Below are positions 34,331-43,710 of a stretch of DNA of 64,000 nucleotides, in pieces (position 1 is the stretch's first letter; the number at the start of each line of letters is the position of its first letter). Under the pieces are notes generated by a model. The model searched no databases, was not told the DNA's origin, and saw only the letters and a list, made by a program, of their open reading frames with translations. The position numbers and the translations under genes were made by a program. Source of the DNA: Streptomyces sp. CBMA123 (lineage in GTDB: Bacteria > Actinomycetota > Actinomycetes > Streptomycetales > Streptomycetaceae); NCBI RefSeq assembly GCF_014596465.1, contig NZ_MECK01000621.1, forward strand, positions 1-64,000, given 5' to 3'.

Positions 34331-36556
34331 TTACCTGAGCGTCCAGTGCTGGAGCGCCGAGCCGGAGTCCGGCTGCTGGGCCACCGGCGCGCCGTTGGCG
34401 GTGGCGGTGGTGGTGAGCAGCAGGCCGCTGTGGACGTTGGTCAGGGTGTACGTGCCGTCGGCGAGGCGGTCGGCCGTCCAGTGCTGGTTGTCGTTGCCGG
34501 TGCAGGTCCATTGGATGACGGCGGTACCGGCGGCGGTGGCGCCGCCGTCGTCGTCCGCGCACAGCCGGGACTCGGCGTTGACGAGCTGGTAGGAGCCGTC
34601 GGGCTGCCGGGTGAACTGCCAGTCCTGGTTGGCGCCGCCGTTGGGGGCCCAGGTGATCAGCCGGGTGCCGGCGGTGGTGCTGTGGCCGGGGTCGTCGAGG
34701 GCCTTGCCGCTCGCGGTCAGGGTGTGGGTGCCGTTGAGGCTGCCGGGGGCGGTGCCGACGGCGGTCATGGTGAGGCGCTGCTGGGCGGCGGTGCGGCCGC
34801 CGCCGACGCTGTTGCCGGTGGTGTCGGTCCAGTTGCGCGGGGCGGCGGTCTCGGCGCTGCCGCCGTTGCCGGCCATCAGGCCGATGACCAGCCCGCTGTA
34901 GCGGTTGACCAGGCGGTAGCCGCCGCCGGCGGAGGCGTCGGGGAGGACGAACCACTGCTGGCCCACGGCGGCCTTGCCGGTGACGGGGGCGGTGACGGTG
35001 GGCTTGGCGCCCCAGGCGCGGCCCGCCGTGGTGGCGGCGTCGACGCCGAGCAGGGCGCCGCTGGCGGCGTTGGTGATCCGGTAGGAGCCGTCGCCGTTGC
35101 CGGTGAAGCTCCAGGCCTCCAGCGCGGATCCGGTGGGGGCGGCGGTGGAGGCGGTCGCGGAGCCGCTCGCGGCCTGGGTGAGGACCCGGCCGTCGCCGCT
35201 GGCGATGCGGTAGGTCCTGGCCGGATCGAAGGGGGAGGCGGCGGGGGAGGAGGAGTCGACGGTGACGTCGGCGTACTCGCCGTCCGACGTCGCGCAGGCG
35301 ATGGAGCAGTAGGAGCGGAAGGTCTTGCCGATGACGGTGGTGCTGGTGAGGTTGGCGCTGTCCAGCATCCAGCGGTACCAGGAGCCGGAGGTGTAGCTGC
35401 CGGAGTCGCCGGCCAGGTGCCACTGCTGGGTGGCGAGGTCGTCGGTGACGTAGAACTGCTGGGGCGCGGTGCCGGAGACCACCTCGGGCTCGCCGATGTA
35501 CAGGCCGAGGTAGGCGTCGTAGGAGACGTTCATGATGAACAGCGGCGACTTGGCGGGCAGCACCCCGGCCGCGACCTGCTGGTCGACGCTGCCGCTGTTG
35601 GCGGGGTGGTAGTCCTGGGCCGCCGGGGTGTACCCGCTCGGGGCGGCCGTGGTCGCCGGGACCATGTTGCTCTCCAGGCCGCCCGTGCCGGGCTGGGTCC
35701 AGGCGCCGTCGTACCACTTCTGCCAGGTGCCGGCCGCCATCTTGCCCGCGATCGGGGCGCGGGCGACGTGCGCCAGCCCGCCGTTGCCGCCGCCGACGCC
35801 CGCCTTGGGGACGATCCGCGAGCCGTAGAAGACGTAGAAGTAGCCGGAGGCGGTGTCGACGAACAGCCGCTGGTCGCCGTCGCCGTAGTCGTAGGTCTGC
35901 TGGGGGAAGGCCGCGTTGTCGCCGCGGGCGGTGCTGTAGGGGGAGGTGATGGCGTGGCCGGAGACGGTCCAGGTGTGGCCCTGGTCGTGGGAGACGGCGG
36001 TGTCGATGGCGTCGTAGTGGAGGCCGTCGCCGAACGGCTGCGGGGTGAACTCGTTGTGCACCAGGCCGCGCCAGTCGCCGGTGTCCGGGTCGACCCAGAC
36101 TCCGACCAGGTCGCAGTAGTTCGGCTGGGAGTAGCCCGAACCGGCGGGCGCGGAGGTGGCGTTCACGCCGGTGGGGCTGTGGTTGCAGCGCCAGGTGGTG
36201 TCGTTGTTCCGGTCGTCGGCGTTGGCGGGGTTGACGGCGTTGTCGAGTCCGGAGTCCGGGGTGGCGGTCTCGAAGTCGCTGCCGGTGTAGAAGTTCCACT
36301 GGCGGGAGTCGGTGGCGCCGTAGAGCGAGTGGGACTCCTGGAAGTGGAAGGTGCCGTCCTTGTCGAGGTACGGGGCGGCGGGCGTGTCGTCGGCGTAGTT
36401 GTACGGTCCGGTCGAGCCGATGGTGATGGTGTACCCGGCCGGGGCCGGGGCGGGCGTCTTCGCGGGCGCCGCCGACGCTCCGAGGGTGGTGCCGCCGACC
36501 AGGGCCATGGTCAGGGCGGTTACCGCGCCGAGCAGTTTTCGTCGAGGAGCTGACAC
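34331..36556 (-). CDS. Secreted sugar-active or lectin protein with ricin-type beta-trefoil repeats
   Basis: A 741-residue exported protein. The GTG at 36556 has AAGGAG five bases upstream, and the signal peptide (RRKLLGAVTALTMALVGGTTLGASAAPA) follows. The N-terminal half, with SHSLYGATDSRQWNFYTG, DTAVSHDQGHTWTVSG and YVFYGSRIVP, contains an Asp-box-like SHDQGHTW of the sialidase/GH beta-propeller type. The C-terminal 330 residues are beta-trefoil (RICIN-like) units, ending with QxW repeats QDWQFTRQPDGSYQL, QHWTADRLADGTYTL and LQHWTLR. A polysaccharide-binding hydrolase is likely. The substrate is unknown. Confidence 0.82.
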   Translation of the reverse strand: MSAPRRKLLGAVTALTMALVGGTTLGASAAPAKTPAPAPAGYTITIGSTGPYNYADDTPAAPYLDKDGTFHFQESHSLYGATDSRQWNFYTGSDFETATPDSGLDNAVNPANADDRNNDTTWRCNHSPTGVNATSAPAGSGYSQPNYCDLVGVWVDPDTGDWRGLVHNEFTPQPFGDGLHYDAIDTAVSHDQGHTWTVSGHAITSPYSTARGDNAAFPQQTYDYGDGDQRLFVDTASGYFYVFYGSRIVPKAGVGGGNGGLAHVARAPIAGKMAAGTWQKWYDGAWTQPGTGGLESNMVPATTAAPSGYTPAAQDYHPANSGSVDQQVAAGVLPAKSPLFIMNVSYDAYLGLYIGEPEVVSGTAPQQFYVTDDLATQQWHLAGDSGSYTSGSWYRWMLDSANLTSTTVIGKTFRSYCSIACATSDGEYADVTVDSSSPAASPFDPARTYRIASGDGRVLTQAASGSATASTAAPTGSALEAWSFTGNGDGSYRITNAASGALLGVDAATTAGRAWGAKPTVTAPVTGKAAVGQQWFVLPDASAGGGYRLVNRYSGLVIGLMAGNGGSAETAAPRNWTDTTGNSVGGGRTAAQQRLTMTAVGTAPGSLNGTHTLTASGKALDDPGHSTTAGTRLITWAPNGGANQDWQFTRQPDGSYQLVNAESRLCADDDGGATAAGTAVIQWTCTGNDNQHWTADRLADGTYTLTNVHSGLLLTTTATANGAPVAQQPDSGSALQHWTLR

Positions 36557-36670
36557 AGTGACTCCTTCTGGTCTCGGGGCCCCGCCGTGGGGGTGGGCCC
36601 CGGGTGTACCGGCGCCGTGGGCCGGCGTCGGCGGGTCGGGGTGGGGGTCCCGACCAGCTGGTGGGGTCAA

Positions 36671-36721
36671 GGCCTGTCTCCTGGGTTTTCGCGGCCCCGG
36701 CAAGGACCCAGGAGACAGGCC
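36671..36721 (-). terminator. Long perfect hairpin after the DUF5107 gene
   Basis: GGCCTGTCTCCTGGGT at 36671-36686 pairs perfectly with 36706-36721 (16 bp, 19-nt loop), starting one base after the TAG at 36723. Confidence 0.85.
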
Positions 36722-36722
36722 C

Positions 36723-38609
36723 CTAGCCGTCCGCCATCCGGAAGTCGTAGTGCGGCGGCACCGGTCGGTCGGGGTGGACGGCGAGCCAGAGGGCGTCCAG
36801 GGAGACCTCGCCCTCGCGCATGTTGTCGACCCGGATGCCCTCGGCCAGCAGCCGGCGCACCCGGTCGTCCTCGCCGAGGGCGTGGGCGGCGGTGGCTTCG
36901 GCGAGCCGGATCCGGCCGTGGGCGCGGGTCGTCGGGGGCAGGGTCTCGATGAGGGCGAGAGCCTGGTGGGCGCGGTCGGCGGCCAGCAGGGCGTCGAGCA
37001 CCTCGATGGTCAACTCCCGCAGCTCCGGCTGGAGTCGGTGTGCCTGAGCCATCAGGTCGGCGGCTTCCTGCCGCTCGGTGGTGAGGAAGGCCAGCGCGCG
37101 CAGGGCCCAGGGGGTGGGTCGCTCGCCGAGGGAACGCTTGAACGCCTCGCGCGCCGGGCCGGGCTCGCCGTCGGCCAGGCGGAGCAGGCCGAGCTGGTAC
37201 AGGGCGTGCCAGTCCTCGGCGCACCGCTCCAGCCGGGCGCGCCAGTGGGCGCCGGTGACCGGGGCGGCGGGCGGGTCGCTGACCGGGAGGACGCCGGTGG
37301 TGATCAGCTGTCGCCAGGGCTCCTGTTCGGCGCCGGGGGGGCCGAAGGGCAGCAGCGTCGACGCGGGCAGGTCCCCCGCCTCGATCTCCAGGGCCGCCCA
37401 GCCGGATCCCTCGGCCAACTGCTCGCCGGGTGCCCCGAACCCGGTGGCGAGCCGGTGGGCCGCGTCCAGTTCGGCCGGCGGGAGGAGCCGGGCCACCGCC
37501 GCCCCGGCGGCCTGCCGGGCCTGCTGCCAACCGCCGTGCACGGCGGCCGGATCGGCTTCGAGCAGCCCGTACGCCTCGGTCCACGACCAGGTCGCGCCGC
37601 CGGGCATCGGCAGGTGTTCCAGCTGGGTGCGGGCCAGGCCGGCCTGGATCTCCAGATAGGCCGCGTCCGGGCCGGAGAGCCACTCCTGCCAGTGGCGGCC
37701 GCCCGTCGAGGTGCCCCAGCAGAACAGCTTGCGGCCGCGCAGCCGGTCGGTGGAGGCCTGGACGAGGCCGGTGCCGTGGGCGTCCAGCGCGGCGATCCAG
37801 CGGCGTTCGCTGTCGGGCAGGTCGAGGAAGTAGTCGGCGGCGCGGGTGACCCGGCCGGGGTAGCTGCGGTCGGCGCCGTCCAGGTGGGGGAAGCCGACCC
37901 GGGTGAGGTCGCTGACGTAGTCGCAGTGGAAGGCGTGGTCCGCCGGGCCGACCACCCGGGTGCCGGCGTCCTGCGGGACGGCGATGTTGGACCACCAGTA
38001 GACCGGGGTGGTGTGCGGGGCGGGGTTGTGGAGCTCGACGTGGACGAAGAGCACCGGCGATCCGGCGGGCAGCCAGGTATCCAGGCGCAGCACCACGCGC
38101 CGCAGCCGCTCGAAGGCGTACATCCGCAGCACCGGGGTGCCGTCCGGCGCGGCGAGGCGTACGGCGTGCAGCGGTTCGCAGGTCAGCGGCCAGTGCCCGG
38201 TGGTGCCGAGGTTCCACTCCACTCCGCCGGCCAGCCAGGCGTCCCGCAGCGCGAGGTTGGCGGGTTGGAGGACGTGGTTGCGGTGCAGCAGCTCCCGGCC
38301 GCCGGGCCGGTGGACCAGCGACCACAGCCGCCCGCCGAGCGAGGGCAGGAACGTCGCCGTGAGCTGCTCGTTCTCCAGGACCACACACGGCAGTTCACGC
38401 CCGGCGCGGTTGCGGTCGTAGTCCCCCTGCCGGGTGTACGGCAGCAGCGAGGGCGGGGCACCGTACGCCAGGTTCCGGCGCATCTCCTCGTCCACCCCGA
38501 CGCCGTCGGCGGTGTACGAGGACAGGCCGTGCAGGATCGGCAGCACCCCGGCGGCCGGGTCCGCCGTTCCTTCGATCCGCAGCAGGTCCGTGCGCAGCGT
38601 GGAGGTCAC
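36723..38609 (-). CDS. DUF5107 domain protein with TPR-like C-terminus
   Basis: A 628-residue protein. The GTG at 38609 overlaps the permease stop (GTGA), fixing the start. The N-terminal 400 residues match the DUF5107 type, often found with sugar transporters (TATFLPSLGGRLWSLVHRPGGRELLHRN, GGVEWNLGTTGHW, NIAVPQDAGTRVV). The C-terminal third is helical with TPR-like repeats (WHALYQLGLLRLADGEPGPAREAFKRSLGE...). It resembles galactose-mutarotase-like folds linked to glycan catabolism. It is the last gene of the uptake operon and probably cytosolic. Catalysis is not established. Confidence 0.85.
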   Translation of the reverse strand: MTSTLRTDLLRIEGTADPAAGVLPILHGLSSYTADGVGVDEEMRRNLAYGAPPSLLPYTRQGDYDRNRAGRELPCVVLENEQLTATFLPSLGGRLWSLVHRPGGRELLHRNHVLQPANLALRDAWLAGGVEWNLGTTGHWPLTCEPLHAVRLAAPDGTPVLRMYAFERLRRVVLRLDTWLPAGSPVLFVHVELHNPAPHTTPVYWWSNIAVPQDAGTRVVGPADHAFHCDYVSDLTRVGFPHLDGADRSYPGRVTRAADYFLDLPDSERRWIAALDAHGTGLVQASTDRLRGRKLFCWGTSTGGRHWQEWLSGPDAAYLEIQAGLARTQLEHLPMPGGATWSWTEAYGLLEADPAAVHGGWQQARQAAGAAVARLLPPAELDAAHRLATGFGAPGEQLAEGSGWAALEIEAGDLPASTLLPFGPPGAEQEPWRQLITTGVLPVSDPPAAPVTGAHWRARLERCAEDWHALYQLGLLRLADGEPGPAREAFKRSLGERPTPWALRALAFLTTERQEAADLMAQAHRLQPELRELTIEVLDALLAADRAHQALALIETLPPTTRAHGRIRLAEATAAHALGEDDRVRRLLAEGIRVDNMREGEVSLDALWLAVHPDRPVPPHYDFRMADG

Positions 38610-39478
38610 TTCCCGATCCCAACCGTCATGCCCTGGATGATCCGCGTCCCCATCCAGGAGAACAGCGCGATCATCGGAGCGAGGATGATGCAGACTCCGG
38701 CGAAGGTGGTGCCGTAGTCCAGGCCGTTGAACTGCTGCGAGGCGACGAACTCGGCGAGGGCCACCGGGAGGGTGACCTTGCTCTGGCTGTTCGTCAGCAC
38801 GATCGCGAAGAGCGTCTCGTTCCAGCCGGTGATGAACTGCAGCAGGAACGCGGTGACCAGCCCGCCGCGGGCGACCGGCAGGACCACCTGGAGGAAGGTG
38901 CGCAGCGGCCCGGCGCCGTCCAGGACGGCGGCCTCCTCCAGCACGCGGGGGACGCCGGAGAAGAAGCCGGTCAGCAGGAAGACCGTGAACGGCATGGCCA
39001 GGCCGACGTAGACAAGGCCGAGACCGAGGTCGCTGTCGGTGAGGTCGACCTTGGCGAGGCCGACGAACAGCGGCACCACCAGGACCTGGCCGGGCACGCC
39101 CAGGCCGAGGGCGAACAGCAGCGACAGCGAGGAGGAGGTGCGCGAGCGGCGCCGGGCCAGCGCGTAGGCGCAGGGCGCGGCGAGGACGATCGCCAGGAGT
39201 GAGGAGCAGACGGCGACGAGCACGCTGTTGACGGCGGCCCGGGCGAAGCCGCCCTCGTCCAGCGCGGTGGTGTAGTTGCCGAACCGCAGGGCGTCCGGCA
39301 GGGCGAAGTTGTGCTTGAGGATGTCGGGACCGCTGCGCAGCGAGGTGAGGAGGATCCACAGGAGCAGCAGCAGGTTGGCGGCGACGACGGCCCGGACGAC
39401 CACGGTGCCGATCCGGACCGCCGGCCCCGCCGATCGGCGTGTGCCGGGCACGGTGGTGGCCTTTCGTAGGAGGGTCAT
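38606..39478 (-). CDS. Carbohydrate ABC transporter permease (MalG-type)
   Basis: A 290-residue inner-membrane permease with about six hydrophobic segments (VVRAVVAANLLLLLWILLTSL, SLSLLFALGLGVPGQVLVV and others). The EAA-like loop EEAAVLDGAGPLRTFLQVVLP marks the contact site for the ATPase. The gap to the upstream permease is only a few bases. It forms a heterodimer with the MalF-type subunit. No ATPase gene is near; in streptomycetes a shared MsiK-type ATPase usually serves such systems. Confidence 0.93.
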   Translation of the reverse strand: MTLLRKATTVPGTRRSAGPAVRIGTVVVRAVVAANLLLLLWILLTSLRSGPDILKHNFALPDALRFGNYTTALDEGGFARAAVNSVLVAVCSSLLAIVLAAPCAYALARRRSRTSSSLSLLFALGLGVPGQVLVVPLFVGLAKVDLTDSDLGLGLVYVGLAMPFTVFLLTGFFSGVPRVLEEAAVLDGAGPLRTFLQVVLPVARGGLVTAFLLQFITGWNETLFAIVLTNSQSKVTLPVALAEFVASQQFNGLDYGTTFAGVCIILAPMIALFSWMGTRIIQGMTVGIGK

Positions 39479-39482
39479 CGGC

Positions 39483-40445
39483 TCAGTACTCGATCGGTTC
39501 GCGGCGCAGCAGCCGGCGGAGCACGACCGTCACCACGGTGACCATCAGCAGGGTGACCACGGCGGCGGCCGTGGCCACGCCCAGCCGGGGGATGGTCGCC
39601 CGCGGGAACGCCTCGGCGTACACGTACATGGCGGTGTTCCAACTGTCCACCGGGGGGAAGCGGTTGCTGCTGCCGCCGAACAGCAGGATGAGTTCGAAGA
39701 TCTTCACCGAGCTGACCGTCCAGAGCACCGCGCAGACCGAGATGACGTCCCACGCGCAGGGCAGGGTCACATGGCGGAAGCGCTGGAAGGCGTTCGCGCC
39801 GTCGAGTTCGGCGGCCTCGTACAGGTAGTCGGGGATCTGGTCGACGGCAGCCATGATGATCGAGGTGTAGTAGCCGGTGGCCGTCCAGATCACCGTGCCG
39901 AGGACCATCGGGAACAGGTTGGTGGTCGACAGCCACTTCGGCGGGGTGGTCACCCCGAGGAACTCCAGCGCCTGGTTGACCGGGCCGGAGGGGGAGAACA
40001 GGAAGCCGGCCGCGATGCCGAAGACCATGCCGTTGACCAGCGAGGGGAAGAAGAGCACGGACCGGGCGAAGAGCCGGCCCCTCATCTCCCGCAGGACGAG
40101 GGTCAGCAGGAAGCTGATCAGGAAGGTGATCGCGCCGCCGACGGCCATCAGCTCCAGCGTGTTGACCAGCGAGGTGCGGAACACCGGGTCCTGGAACAGC
40201 TGCTGGTAGTTCCGCAGGCCGCGCCACTGCATGGCGCCCATGCCGTCCCACTTGTAGAGGCTGGTCCACACCGCGTAGCCGACCGGGGCGAGGAACAGCG
40301 CCGCATAGGCGAGCAGCGCGGGAGCGGTGAACGGCCAGAACATCCGGCGCTGCTGGCGTTCGTGCGGCCCGGCGCCGCGCGCGCGGCGGGTGGCGCCGGC
40401 CCGGATGCCGGGTGTCCGGGGCCGGTGCTGGATCGTGGTCGCCAC
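39483..40445 (-). CDS. Carbohydrate ABC transporter permease (MalF-type)
   Basis: A 320-residue inner-membrane permease. The start ATG at 40445 is four bases after the upstream gene's stop. It has six or more hydrophobic spans (FTAPALLAYAALFLAPVGYAVW, AITFLISFLLTLVLR) and the EAA-type motif YEAAELDGANAFQRFRHVTLP. The Arg-rich N-terminal tail is cytoplasmic. It forms the channel with the MalG-type gene downstream. Confidence 0.93.
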   Translation of the reverse strand: MATTIQHRPRTPGIRAGATRRARGAGPHERQQRRMFWPFTAPALLAYAALFLAPVGYAVWTSLYKWDGMGAMQWRGLRNYQQLFQDPVFRTSLVNTLELMAVGGAITFLISFLLTLVLREMRGRLFARSVLFFPSLVNGMVFGIAAGFLFSPSGPVNQALEFLGVTTPPKWLSTTNLFPMVLGTVIWTATGYYTSIIMAAVDQIPDYLYEAAELDGANAFQRFRHVTLPCAWDVISVCAVLWTVSSVKIFELILLFGGSSNRFPPVDSWNTAMYVYAEAFPRATIPRLGVATAAAVVTLLMVTVVTVVLRRLLRREPIEY

Positions 40446-40449
40446 CGGC

Positions 40450-41745
40450 TCAGCCCTGGGTCTTCCAGTACGCGACCTGGTCGGCCTTGCACTTGGCGGT
40501 GAACTGGGCGGCGGTGGCCCTGCCGTGCCAGAAGTCCAGGAAGTTCTGCTCGAACACCTTGGCCGACCAGTCGCCGGCCACGCCGTCGTACGGCAGGCGG
40601 ACGGTCGGGGCGTCGAGCGACTTCTGCGCGTCCTCCAGGCCCGCCGGGGCCGGGACGTCGGTGCGCGGGGTCAGGTTGAGCGCGGTGGTCGCCATCCCCG
40701 CCACCTGCTTCTTCTGCAGGAAGAACGCGATGAACTTCTCGGCGGCGCCGGCGTTCTCGGCCCGCTTCGGGACGGAGAAGCCGAACAGCGAGACGTCCGG
40801 GCTCTTGGCGCCGGGCGGCAGGATCGAGCCGAACTTCCAGCCCGCCGGGATCTGCTGGGCGACCTCGCCGGTGACGTAGCTGCCGTCCATGTAGAAGGCC
40901 GCCTTGCCGCCCGCCCAGTTGGTCTCCTGGGCGGGGTACTTGGTGGCGTCGTAGCCGGGGATGAGGTGGCCGCCCTTGACCAGCTGCTCCAGGTCCCGCG
41001 CGGCGGTGAGCACCGCCGGGTCGTCCCAGAGGGCACCGGACTTGTCGGCCGAGAGCTTGGCGAAGTCGACGCCGGCGGCGTTCAGCAGGTAGTCGAAGTA
41101 CAGGCCGTTGGCCCACGGGTCCTCGCCCTCGGAGGCGAGACAGGCCTTGCCCTTGGCCTTGAGCGCGTCGCAGACCCTGAGCAGGCCGGCCCAGTCGGCG
41201 GGGGCGCTGGGCATGGCGGCGGCGAGGTCGGGGTCGGCGGCGTTGTAGAACATGCCGGTGGTGGCCAGGTAGTAGGGGATCAGGTAGTGGTTCTGGCCGG
41301 ACGGGTCCTTGGGCAGGACGTCGAGGTACTTGGCCGGGACGACGGCGGAGACCGGGACGTTCTCGCCGGGGACCTGAAGGGACAGCACGGGGGAGAGGTC
41401 CAGCGCCTGGCCGGCGGCGGCCACCGAACCGTAGACCACGTCGTTGGACTCGTCCCACAGGTCGGGTGCCTGGTTGGCGGCGATGGCCGGGCCGATCTTC
41501 TTGGCGATGTCGCGACCGGTCCAGTTGACGGTGACCTTGACGCCGGTGGCGGCGGTGAAGTCGGCGATCGCGCCCTTGAGCACCTGCGCCTGCGGCTCGT
41601 CGGCGCGCCACATCGACCAGTAGGTGAAGCCGCTCCCGCCGTTCCCGCCGCCGGAGCCGCCGCCGCAGGCCGTCAGGCCCGCCACCAGCACGCCCGCCAC
41701 GGCCGCACCGGCCACCCGCTTGGTCGGCATCGTCGTTCTGCCCAT
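40450..41745 (-). CDS. Sugar-binding lipoprotein of the ABC transporter
   Basis: A 431-residue substrate-binding protein of the MalE type. The ATG at 41745 has AGGA about seven bases upstream. The signal peptide ends in a lipobox LTAC, so Cys is lipidated and the protein is held on the outer face of the membrane. FTYWSMWRADEP, TGVKVTVNWTGRDI and PDLWDESND fit the family. It is the first gene of the operon 41745-36723, divergent from the LacI regulator. The ligand is unknown; the nearby fucosidase remnant hints at fucose-type glycans. Confidence 0.93.
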   Translation of the reverse strand: MGRTTMPTKRVAGAAVAGVLVAGLTACGGGSGGGNGGSGFTYWSMWRADEPQAQVLKGAIADFTAATGVKVTVNWTGRDIAKKIGPAIAANQAPDLWDESNDVVYGSVAAAGQALDLSPVLSLQVPGENVPVSAVVPAKYLDVLPKDPSGQNHYLIPYYLATTGMFYNAADPDLAAAMPSAPADWAGLLRVCDALKAKGKACLASEGEDPWANGLYFDYLLNAAGVDFAKLSADKSGALWDDPAVLTAARDLEQLVKGGHLIPGYDATKYPAQETNWAGGKAAFYMDGSYVTGEVAQQIPAGWKFGSILPPGAKSPDVSLFGFSVPKRAENAGAAEKFIAFFLQKKQVAGMATTALNLTPRTDVPAPAGLEDAQKSLDAPTVRLPYDGVAGDWSAKVFEQNFLDFWHGRATAAQFTAKCKADQVAYWKTQG

Positions 41746-41842
41746 GAGTGTGTCCTCTCCGAGGCGCGGGAGCCGCGCGGGGTTGCCGTCGGCGGGCCCG
41801 TCGCACCGGGGCCGTCGACTGGGTCGGAACCGTAGTGCGGAT

Positions 41843-41854
41843 TTGACCGCTAAA
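41843..41854. promoter_or_regulatory. LacI-type operator, uptake-operon side
   Basis: TTGACCGCTAAA, which differs by two bases from the partner site (TTGACCGGTTAA as read on the minus strand) at 41985-41996. It lies about 100 bp before the lipoprotein start. Central CG and half-sites are typical of LacI-family operators. Confidence 0.6.
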
Positions 41855-41984
41855 ACAAGAGGGCGGTGGAAGAAAACCGGGAAGGGGACGGCTCGTTGAC
41901 GGTTGATCTCCGATGTTTCGGAGCCTTTGCGTGTCGGCGGCTTGACGGGGTGGCGAGCCGTGACTACTTTGCGAGCTGCTCTGC

Positions 41985-41996
41985 TTAACCGGTCAA
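41985..41996. promoter_or_regulatory. LacI-type operator, regulator side
   Basis: TTAACCGGTCAA, a near-perfect palindrome centred on CG, 17 bp before the ATG of the LacI-family gene. Suggests autoregulation. Confidence 0.65.
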
Positions 41997-42012
41997 ATAC
42001 GAGGGAACGCCG

Positions 42013-43014
42013 ATGGTGACGATGCAGGACGTGGCCGAGCGGGCGGGGGTCACCAAGCAGACCGTCTCCAACGTCATCACCGGCCGGGTCGCGGTCCGCC
42101 CGACCACGGCCGCCCGGGTGCGGGCGGCGATCGAGGAACTCGGCTACACCCCGAACCTGGTGGCCCGCTCCCTGGCCACCGGCAGCACCAGGACGGTCGG
42201 CTTCTTCGTCCCCACCGTGGCGGGCGCGTTCTACGGCGAGATGGTCGAGGAGGTCGAGGACGTCCTGGAAGACGCCGGCTACCACCTGCTGCTCTGCACC
42301 ACCCGGCTGGACGGCGAACGGGCCCGCCGACACCTGGCCGGGCTGACCAGCCGCTCGGTGGACGCCCTGCTGATCGCCGGTGACCAGGACCTGCTCGGCC
42401 ACCTCCCGCTGCTCTCCGACGCCCGCTTCCCGGTGGTGCTCTGCGCCTGGGAGACCGAGGCGCCGGACCGCTTCCCGGTGGTCACCATCGACTACGAGCG
42501 GGCCGGCTACCTGGCCGGCCGCCACCTGCGCGAACTCGGCCACCGCCGGGTGGCCGTACTGGCCAGCCCGGCCCACACCGCCCGAGTGGCGGGCTTCCGC
42601 CGGGCGTTCGCCGCGGACGGCCTCACCGTCCCCGACGACGCCGTCCGCTACGCCACGGCGCCGACCCCGGCGGGCGGCTTCGCCGCGGCCGAAGCGGCCC
42701 TCGCCGCCGACCCCGGCCTGACGGCCGTCTTCGCCACCCACGACGTGCTCGCCCTCGGCGCCCTGGAAGCCGCCCGGGCCACCGGCCGCTCGGTGCCGCA
42801 CGACCTCTCGCTGATCGGCCAGGACATCTCCGAAGTCCTGCTGACCCACCCGGCGCTCACCACCGTGGCCATCCCCACGCGGGAGATGGCCCGGCAGGCC
42901 ACCGAACTGCTGCTGCGCGCCCTCACCAAGACCGGCACCCCCGCCAACTCGGTGCAGCTGATGCGTCCGGAGCTGATCGTCCGGGGCAGCACCGCACCGC
43001 CCGCCGGACCGTGA
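42013..43014 (+). CDS. LacI-family transcriptional regulator of the sugar locus
   Basis: A 333-residue regulator. The N-terminal helix-turn-helix (MQDVAERAGVTKQTVSNVITGR) and hinge (LGYTPNLVARSLATG) are classic; the rest is a periplasmic-binding-protein-like ligand domain (VGFFVPTV, DALLIAGD, LSLIGQDIS). Divergent from the ABC operon with two matching operator sites in the 267-bp gap, so it very likely controls transport and itself. The inducer is unknown. Confidence 0.93.
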   Translation: MVTMQDVAERAGVTKQTVSNVITGRVAVRPTTAARVRAAIEELGYTPNLVARSLATGSTRTVGFFVPTVAGAFYGEMVEEVEDVLEDAGYHLLLCTTRLDGERARRHLAGLTSRSVDALLIAGDQDLLGHLPLLSDARFPVVLCAWETEAPDRFPVVTIDYERAGYLAGRHLRELGHRRVAVLASPAHTARVAGFRRAFAADGLTVPDDAVRYATAPTPAGGFAAAEAALAADPGLTAVFATHDVLALGALEAARATGRSVPHDLSLIGQDISEVLLTHPALTTVAIPTREMARQATELLLRALTKTGTPANSVQLMRPELIVRGSTAPPAGP

Positions 43015-43129
43015 CCGGCGGGGTCCGGACGAAGCGGGGTCCGACCGAAGCGGGCTCCGGGACGAAGGGGCTCCGGAACGCCTACGGGACTCCCGGACTC
43101 CCGAACGTACGGACAGGAGCGCTCGGTTG

Positions 43130-43600
43130 ACCCACGCCCCGACCGAACTCTGCTACCGCCGGCCGGCCCACGCAGCGGCAGCACCGGCTGGAGCTCCGCC
43201 TGGGCCGCCGCCCTGGCCGCCCGCCTCGGCGACGGCGGACTCGCCCGCCGGGCCCTCCACTCCCTGCTCGCCGAGTACACCGCCCCGACCTGCTCGGCCC
43301 GCACCCGCCGGACCTCCTCCGGACCGACGGCAACCTCGGACTCACCGCCGCAGCCGCCACCGAACTGCTGCTGCAGAGCCACAACGGCGTGCCGCGCCCG
43401 TTCCCCGCCCTGCCCACCGCCTGGCCCACCGCCTGGCCCGACGGCCGGGCCACCGGACTGCGGGCTCGCGACAGCAGCGTCGACCTCCCCTGGGCCGACA
43501 GCCGCCTCACCGGGGCGAGCATCCACGCCACCCGGGCCCGGCGCCTCACCGTGCCGCCGCCGCCCGGCACCGGAGAGCCGACCGTCACCGGCCCGGCCGG
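43130..43600 (+). pseudogene. Decayed GH95-type alpha-L-fucosidase fragment
   Basis: Two frames together give a GH95-like C-terminal segment. The first (about 43174-43288) reads SGSTGWSSAWAAALAARLGDGGLARRAL. After a frameshift near 43288 the second reads LLGPHPPDLLRTDGNLG, then ELLLQSHNGVPRPFPALP and WPDGRATGLRARDSSVDL. These align with the end of family 95 fucosidases. More than 500 N-terminal residues are missing. It lies between the LacI regulator and an SDR, so the locus probably once had a fucosidase. Confidence 0.65.
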
Positions 43601-43710
43601 GAGGCCGGCCTCCGTCCGCACAACCACCGGTGACACCATGCTGGTTGAGCCGGTGGCCGGAGTGACGTGCCAACTGGCCTTCCCACCACGACGATGACCG
43701 GGGTGAGCAC

